Origin: Ruminococcus flavefaciens
GTDB lineage: Bacteria > Bacillota > Clostridia > Oscillospirales > Ruminococcaceae
NCBI GenBank assembly: GCA_902777125.1
Contig: CACYSQ010000002.1
Span: 124,001-188,000 of the forward strand
Reading direction: 5' to 3'
Length of the DNA: 64,000 bases
Shown piece after piece: positions 59,623 through 64,000 of the stretch. The position numbers and the translations under genes were made by a program. The notes under the pieces are model-generated. The model did not search any database. It was not told where the DNA came from and worked only from the letters and a program-made list of their open reading frames with translations. Each line of letters starts with the position of its first letter. Positions within the stretch are counted from its first letter, which is position 1.

Positions 59623-59984
59623 TTATGAATACGGATATGTAATTTTTAGATATTCTTTGAGCATTTCCGGAATGTACTGGTAGTGCCGCGAATCATATAT
59701 CTTGTATGTAATGTCTGCATCATGCTCTTCAAGACGTGATTTAAGCTTTTTCAGTCCTTCAAGTGTAGTGTCGTGACCGTTATATCTCTCGGCGTAGTCA
59801 GGATCTTCAAGTAGAACTCTCCGGCTGTCATTTTATTTATAAGGCGGGCAGGTTCAACTGTCTTAGATTCTTCCGTTGTCTGGATATTATCAGTTGTTTT
59901 TGTGCTGCCTGAAGTGGAACTGCTGCATGATGCCACTGAAAGCATCAGCGTCAGTGCAATTATCATTGAGAATGATCTTTTCAT
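59623..59984 (-). pseudogene. Small lipoprotein interrupted by a frameshift
   Basis: The 5' part from ATG 59984 (after GGAAGGAATAG) encodes a lipoprotein signal MKRSFSMIIALTLMLSVASC, a Ser/Thr-rich spacer and MTAGEFYLKI, and then stops at 59751. A second frame overlapping this end continues with a protein-like sequence, EDPDYAERYNGHDTTLEGLK onward, ending KEYLKITYPYS at 59623. The two join by a single frameshift near 59,795-59,805. The original protein would be about 120 aa. A sequencing error is possible. Family unknown. Confidence 0.65.
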
Positions 59985-60134
59985 ATCTATTCCTTCCGTT
60001 CATTTACATGACTGTTCAATAGATTTACAGATAATATTTTACCACAACGGCTTTCTAAAGTCAAGGAAAATGCTCACGCGGAGGGCTTTCACTGAAATTT
60101 TACCAAAATTTCATGAAAAAAATTGCCAAGGTAC

Positions 60135-60163
60135 TTGAAAAATCTCTCGGAATAGTGTAAAAT
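60135..60163 (+). promoter_or_regulatory. Promoter of the glycolytic operon
   Basis: TTGAAA (60135-60140), 17 bases, TAAAAT (60158-60163). The leader holds a GGGTTGTTA/TAACAACTACCC hairpin (60172-60198) before the ribosome site. Confidence 0.75.
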
Positions 60164-60232
60164 AGTATTGTGGGTTGTTATGGAATTAACAACTACCCCA
60201 AAAGTATCTTAAAACGAAAGGATGTCATACCA

Positions 60233-61453
60233 ATGGCAGGATTAAACAAGGTCACAGTTGAAGACATTAACGTTAAGGGCAGAAAGGTACTCGTAAGAGT
60301 AGATTTCAACGTTCCTATGAAGGACGGCGTTATCACTAACGATAACCGTATCCAGGCAGCCCTCCCCACTATAAACAAGCTCGTAGAAAACGGCGCAAAG
60401 GTCGTTCTCTGCTCACACCTCGGCAAGCCGAAGAACGGTCCGGAGGCTAAGTTCTCACTCGCTCCCGCTGCTGCAAGACTCGGCGAGCTCGTAAACACTA
60501 AGGTTACTTTCGCTGCTGACGATACAGTTGTCGGCGAGAACGCAAAGAAGGCTGTTGCTGCTATGAACGACGGCGAGATCGTTGTTCTCGAGAATACTCG
60601 TTTCCGCGGCAATGAGGAGACCAAGAACGGCGAGGAGTTCTCCAAAGAGCTCGCAGACCTCGTTGACGACGAAGTTTTCGTTATGGACGCTTTCGGCTCT
60701 GCTCACCGTGCTCACGCTTCTACAGCAGGCGTTACCAAGTTCGTCAAGGAGACAGCCGTAGGCTACCTCATGCAGAAGGAGATCCAGTACCTCGGAAACG
60801 CTGTTGAGGTTCCTGAGCACCCGTTCGTTGCTATCCTCGGCGGCGCTAAGGTTGCAGACAAGCTCAACGTTATCTCAAACCTCCTCGAGAAGTGCGACAC
60901 TCTCATCATCGGCGGCGGTATGGCTTACACCTTCATCAAGGCGCAGGGCGGTTCTATCGGTAAGTCACTCGTTGACGACGAGAAGCTCGACTACTGCAAG
61001 GAAATGCTCGAAAAGGCTCAGAAGCTCGGCAAGAAGATCCTTCTCCCTGTAGATACAGCTATCGCTTCTTCATTCCCTGATCCGATCGACGCTCCTATCG
61101 ACGTTGAGTTCGTTGATTCCGACAAGATCCCTGCTGATATGATGGGTCTCGACATCGGTCCCAAGACTGCTGCTATCTTCGCTGAGGCTGCAAAGTTCGC
61201 AAAGACAGTCGTTTGGAACGGACCTATGGGCGTTTTCGAAAACCCCACTCTCAAGAAGGGTACTGTAGCAGTTTGCGAGGCTCTCGCTGAGGCTGACGCT
61301 ACTACTATCATCGGCGGCGGTGACTCCGCTACAGCTGCTATCCAGCTCGGCTTCGCTGACAAGATGAGCCACATCTCAACAGGCGGCGGTGCTTCTCTCG
61401 AATACCTCGAGGGCAAGGTTCTCCCCGGTGTTGCAGCTATCGCTGATAAGTAA
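60233..61453 (+). CDS. pgk: Phosphoglycerate kinase
   Basis: Converts 1,3-bisphosphoglycerate and ADP to 3-phosphoglycerate and ATP in glycolysis. The 406-aa protein has [22 protein letters not shown], the 3-PG-binding [29 protein letters not shown], and the C-terminal [14 protein letters not shown] site. Start ATG 60233 after GAAAGGATG. Codon use is extremely biased to a few C- or T-ending codons, as expected for a very highly expressed gene. It heads pgk-TPR-tpiA-gpmI. Confidence 0.98.
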   Translation: MAGLNKVTVEDINVKGRKVLVRVDFNVPMKDGVITNDNRIQAALPTINKLVENGAKVVLCSHLGKPKNGPEAKFSLAPAAARLGELVNTKVTFAADDTVVGENAKKAVAAMNDGEIVVLENTRFRGNEETKNGEEFSKELADLVDDEVFVMDAFGSAHRAHASTAGVTKFVKETAVGYLMQKEIQYLGNAVEVPEHPFVAILGGAKVADKLNVISNLLEKCDTLIIGGGMAYTFIKAQGGSIGKSLVDDEKLDYCKEMLEKAQKLGKKILLPVDTAIASSFPDPIDAPIDVEFVDSDKIPADMMGLDIGPKTAAIFAEAAKFAKTVVWNGPMGVFENPTLKKGTVAVCEALAEADATTIIGGGDSATAAIQLGFADKMSHISTGGGASLEYLEGKVLPGVAAIADK

Positions 61454-61463
61454 TCGTATATGC

Positions 61464-61494
61464 AATAGGGCGGATAGAGATATTCGCCCTTATT
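61464..61494 (+). other. Intercistronic hairpin after pgk
   Basis: AATAGGGCG / CGCCCTTATT stem between pgk and the TPR-like gene; no T-run. A similar GGGCGGA/TCCGCCC hairpin lies at 63139-63157 between tpiA and gpmI. Likely mRNA processing or stability elements that set relative expression. Confidence 0.55.
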
Positions 61495-61514
61495 GTGATA
61501 AATGAGGCATTATT

Positions 61515-62198
61515 ATGGGATTCATGAAAAAGGTGATGTACAAGCTCGCGGGGATAAATGAGGAGCTGTACAATTTGTATGTTGAAAAAGGTCCGTGCGA
61601 GGAGTACGCCGAGGGCTACAAGGCTCTGCACAGCAAAAAAATGAAGCCTATGGACTATACCACGCTTGCTGACATTTACACAACTCTTGAAAAATATGAC
61701 GAAGCCGAGGAAATGCTCGGTCACGTCAAAGTCGGCATCATGACCGATGATACGATAAAGGGAGTATATCTGCTTTCAAAGCTGAATCTTCTGCTAGGTC
61801 AGGATAAGGGCGAGGAAGCATATGAGCTTTTCAAAAAGGAACAGAAATACCTCGACATCTTCTTTTCTGCTCCCGCTTACCGGAGATCAGGTATGGCATA
61901 TTATGACACCGCTGCCGTTATCCTTGCAATGAACGGTCAGCTGCAGGCTGCCGGATATTACTACAAGCTCGAACAGGAATCCTCCGCTACCTACGACAAT
62001 ACCGGCGTTTATCCGATGCTCACCAATGTTCATATGCTGAAAGTCATGGGAAATGACATTACTGCTGAAGAAGCTGCCGCCAAGGCAAGAGAATACATCA
62101 GCAACTATAACGAATTCAAGTTCAAGTGGCAGAAGGAGCAGTTTCTCGGTATGCTTGACAGGTATATGAGCTATAGCAAGGAAGCTGACAGTGATTGA
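61515..62198 (+). CDS. TPR-like protein within the glycolytic operon
   Basis: A 227-aa helical protein, MGFMKKVMYKLAGINEELYN and onward, with TPR-like pairs (YTTLADIYTTLEKYDEAEEML, GVYLLSKLNLLLGQDKGEEAYELF, AYYDTAAVILAMNGQLQAAGYYY). No signal peptide or enzyme motif. Codon bias is weaker than in pgk and tpiA, so it is expressed at a lower level despite lying between them. Function unknown; a scaffold role is only a guess. Confidence 0.75.
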   Translation: MGFMKKVMYKLAGINEELYNLYVEKGPCEEYAEGYKALHSKKMKPMDYTTLADIYTTLEKYDEAEEMLGHVKVGIMTDDTIKGVYLLSKLNLLLGQDKGEEAYELFKKEQKYLDIFFSAPAYRRSGMAYYDTAAVILAMNGQLQAAGYYYKLEQESSATYDNTGVYPMLTNVHMLKVMGNDITAEEAAAKAREYISNYNEFKFKWQKEQFLGMLDRYMSYSKEADSD

Positions 62199-62348
62199 AA
62201 CGCTCATCAGCTGTCGGAATGAAAAAGATGCAGAAGTTCTGCTTTACCCGCTGTCGCTTTCCGTATCTGCAAGAACTATCGGCAGCGCGGTATTCTTTCT
62301 GATGCACGGCAAAATATAATTAATATTAATTTTAAGGAGTAAAAACCA

Positions 62349-63125
62349 ATGAACAAGAATCTTAGAAAGGCAATTATTGCCGGAAACTGGAAAATGAACA
62401 AGACCCGTCCCGAGGCAAAGGCTCTCCTCGAGGCTATCAAGCCCCTCGTTGCTAACGCTGAGGGCAAGATCGAGGTAATCGCCTGCGTTCCTTTCACAAA
62501 CCTCGAGACTGCTATCAACACTACTGCCGGCAGCAATGTAAAGATCGGCGCTGAGAACGTTCACTTCGAGAAGAGCGGCGCTTTCACAGGCGAGATCTCT
62601 GCTGATATGCTCACTGAGCTCGGCGTTGAGTACGTTGTTATCGGTCACAGCGAGAGAAGACAGTACTTCGGCGAGACTGACGAGACCGTAAACAAGAGAA
62701 CTATCGCTGCTCTCAATGCAGGTCTCAAGCCTATCGTCTGCGTTGGCGAGCTCAAGTGGGAGCGCGAGTGCAACATCACTGAGGAAGTTATCGCTCGTCA
62801 GATCAAGCTCGACCTCTGGTCTCTCACAGCAGAGCAGGTAAAGAACGTTGTTATCGCTTATGAGCCTGTTTGGGCTATCGGTACAGGTCTTACAGCTACT
62901 CCCGATCAGGCTGAGGAGGTTTGCGGCTTTATCCGTGCTCAGCTCGCTAAGCTCTTCGATCAGGCTACTGCTGACGCTGTTACTATCCAGTACGGCGGCT
63001 CCATGAACGCTAAGAACGCTGCTGAGCTTCTTGCTAAGCCCAACATCGACGGCGGTCTCATCGGCGGTGCTTCACTCAAGGCTGAGGACTTCAACGTTAT
63101 CGTTCAGGCTGCTGTAAACGGCTGA
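62349..63125 (+). CDS. tpiA: Triosephosphate isomerase
   Basis: Interconverts dihydroxyacetone phosphate and glyceraldehyde 3-phosphate. The 258-aa protein shows AGNWKMNK (catalytic Lys), GAENVHFEKSGAFTGEIS, the catalytic His in VIGHSERRQYFGE, the catalytic Glu in IAYEPVWAIGTG, and phosphate-binding QYGGSMN and GGLIGGASL. Start ATG 62349 after AAGGAG. Very strong codon bias. Confidence 0.98.
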   Translation: MNKNLRKAIIAGNWKMNKTRPEAKALLEAIKPLVANAEGKIEVIACVPFTNLETAINTTAGSNVKIGAENVHFEKSGAFTGEISADMLTELGVEYVVIGHSERRQYFGETDETVNKRTIAALNAGLKPIVCVGELKWERECNITEEVIARQIKLDLWSLTAEQVKNVVIAYEPVWAIGTGLTATPDQAEEVCGFIRAQLAKLFDQATADAVTIQYGGSMNAKNAAELLAKPNIDGGLIGGASLKAEDFNVIVQAAVNG

Positions 63126-63180
63126 GAATTACCAGTGAGGGCGGAGGATATCCGCCCTTAAATATGAAAGGAAAATCAAT

Positions 63181-64000
63181 ATGTCAAAGAAACCCGTAGC
63201 ACTTATTATCATGGACGGCTTCGGTTACAATCCCGATACCTACGGCAACGCTATCGCTGCTGCAAAGAAGCCCAACATCGACAAGTACATGGCTGAGTGT
63301 CCGCACACTATCATCGGCGCAAGCGGTCTCGACGTAGGTCTCCCGGACGGTCAGATGGGCAACTCCGAGGTAGGTCACACAAATATCGGTGCAGGACGCA
63401 TCGTTTACCAGATGCTCGTCAAGATCTCCAAGGACATCAAGGACGGCACATTCTTCAATAACAAGGCTATTCTCGGTGCAATGAACAACTGCAAGGAAAA
63501 GGGCAGCGCACTCCACCTCATGGGACTTCTCTCCCCCGGCGGCGTTCACAGCCACATGGAGCACCTCTACGGCATCGTGGAAATGGCTAAGAAGAACGGT
63601 CTCGACAAGGTATATATCCACGCATTCCTCGACGGACGTGACGTTCCGCCCTCGTCCGCAGCCGAGTACATGGAGGAGGCTGTTGCCGAGCTCAACAAGA
63701 TAGGTCTCGGCAAGGTAGCTACTATTTCCGGACGTTTCTACGCTATGGACAGAGACAACGCTTGGGACAGAGTTGAAAAGGCTTACGCTGCACTCGTTTA
63801 CGGCGAGGGCGTTCAGGAGACCGATCCCGTTCAGGCTATAAAGAACTCCTACGCCAACGAGGTAACGGACGAGTTCATGCTCCCGACTGTTATTGCAGGC
63901 GGCGCTCAGATAAAGGCTGACGACAGCGTTATCTTCTTCAATTTCCGTCCTGACCGTGCAAGACAGATCACACGTTCATTCGTTGATCCCGAGTTCAGCG
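63181..64000 (+). CDS. gpmI: 2,3-bisphosphoglycerate-independent phosphoglycerate mutase, partial
   Basis: Interconverts 3- and 2-phosphoglycerate using Mn ions; only the first 273 residues are inside the window. Visible: ALIIMDGFGYNP (metal Asp), LPDGQMGNSEVGHTNIGAGR with the phosphorylated Ser, LMGLLSPGGVHSHMEHL, HAFLDGRDVPP, GRFYAMDRDNAWDR, and FNFRPDRARQ. Start ATG 63181 after GAAAGG. Follows tpiA by 55 bases with an intercistronic hairpin. Confidence 0.97.
   Translation, partial: MSKKPVALIIMDGFGYNPDTYGNAIAAAKKPNIDKYMAECPHTIIGASGLDVGLPDGQMGNSEVGHTNIGAGRIVYQMLVKISKDIKDGTFFNNKAILGAMNNCKEKGSALHLMGLLSPGGVHSHMEHLYGIVEMAKKNGLDKVYIHAFLDGRDVPPSSAAEYMEEAVAELNKIGLGKVATISGRFYAMDRDNAWDRVEKAYAALVYGEGVQETDPVQAIKNSYANEVTDEFMLPTVIAGGAQIKADDSVIFFNFRPDRARQITRSFVDPEFS

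Noticed and set aside
62191-62319. 42-codon frame from GTG overlapping the TPR gene stop
   Set aside because: No ribosome site, no recognisable family; kept out as probable chance.

Overview
The window looks like a chromosome segment of a Gram-positive, anaerobic, low-to-mid-GC Clostridia, most likely a Ruminococcus-type Oscillospiraceae. The evidence is: HPr kinase next to murB/rapZ/whiA, a SigK-type sporulation sigma factor, DnaD/DnaI-type primosome genes, FAD-dependent ThyX, lipoproteins with long Thr-rich linkers, strong AGGAGG ribosome sites and near-consensus promoters with 17-base spacers. The genus is inferred from this style of gene content, not proven.

Layout. 1-9.4 kb (minus strand): a long operon rpe - rnfD/E/A-like - putative glycosidase - hprK - murB - rapZ - whiA - dnaE (cut by the window edge). 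The Rnf-like trio lacks rnfB/C/G and most Fe-S cysteines, and yvcK is absent between rapZ and whiA. 9.6-10.8 kb (plus): sigK and a one-domain alarmone-type HD hydrolase. 10.9-12.8 kb (minus): dnaI and dnaD-like primosome genes. 13-18.5 kb (minus): thyX, a DUF2156 protein, a DJ-1/PfpI protein, 5-formyl-THF cyclo-ligase, mltG and a U32 peptidase. 18.8-25.9 kb: a Thr-rich lipoprotein, rsmA, two FAD oxidoreductases, a phosphoesterase and an MscS channel. Then come tRNA-Arg(CCU), a YjdF-like membrane protein, and a highly expressed pair: an Fe-S scaffold-like protein and a GGGtGRT protein.

28.74-50.24 kb is an integrated mobilizable element of about 21.5 kb inserted at the exact 3' end of the GGGtGRT gene. 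It is bounded by a 34-base perfect repeat that carries the stop codon, and tandem TTTGTCACCC arm-type sites lie just inside both ends. It carries: a NACHT STAND ATPase with its own promoter; a tyrosine recombinase flanked by 19-base inverted repeats; a surface module (628-aa protein, small membrane protein, SH3/L,D-transpeptidase split by one in-frame TGA); a compact relaxase with MobC-like partner and candidate oriT; DUF960; an amidoligase/63-aa protein/class II glutamine amidotransferase cassette followed by a serine recombinase; an orphan YefM-type antitoxin; an unknown protein divergent from a large HerA/FtsK-like ATPase with a structured RNA leader; excisionase and integrase; and, beside attR, a DUF4869-like protein coupled to a P-loop/TOPRIM-like ATPase. 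No type IV secretion genes are visible, so it is probably mobilizable rather than self-conjugative. Several cargo genes look like phage-defence candidates.

50.3-57.5 kb (plus): a GH25 lysozyme lipoprotein, then a TerB-domain protein, a BrxD-like (DUF2791) ATPase and an Lhr-like DEVH helicase. This is the composition of the Shango anti-phage system, here with an AT-rich lipoprotein gene and an ArsC/Spx-like gene wedged between the second and third genes. 57.6-60 kb (minus): DUF1015, maf, a 59-aa membrane protein and a frameshifted lipoprotein. 60.2-64 kb (plus): a glycolytic operon pgk - TPR-like - tpiA - gpmI (cut by the window edge).
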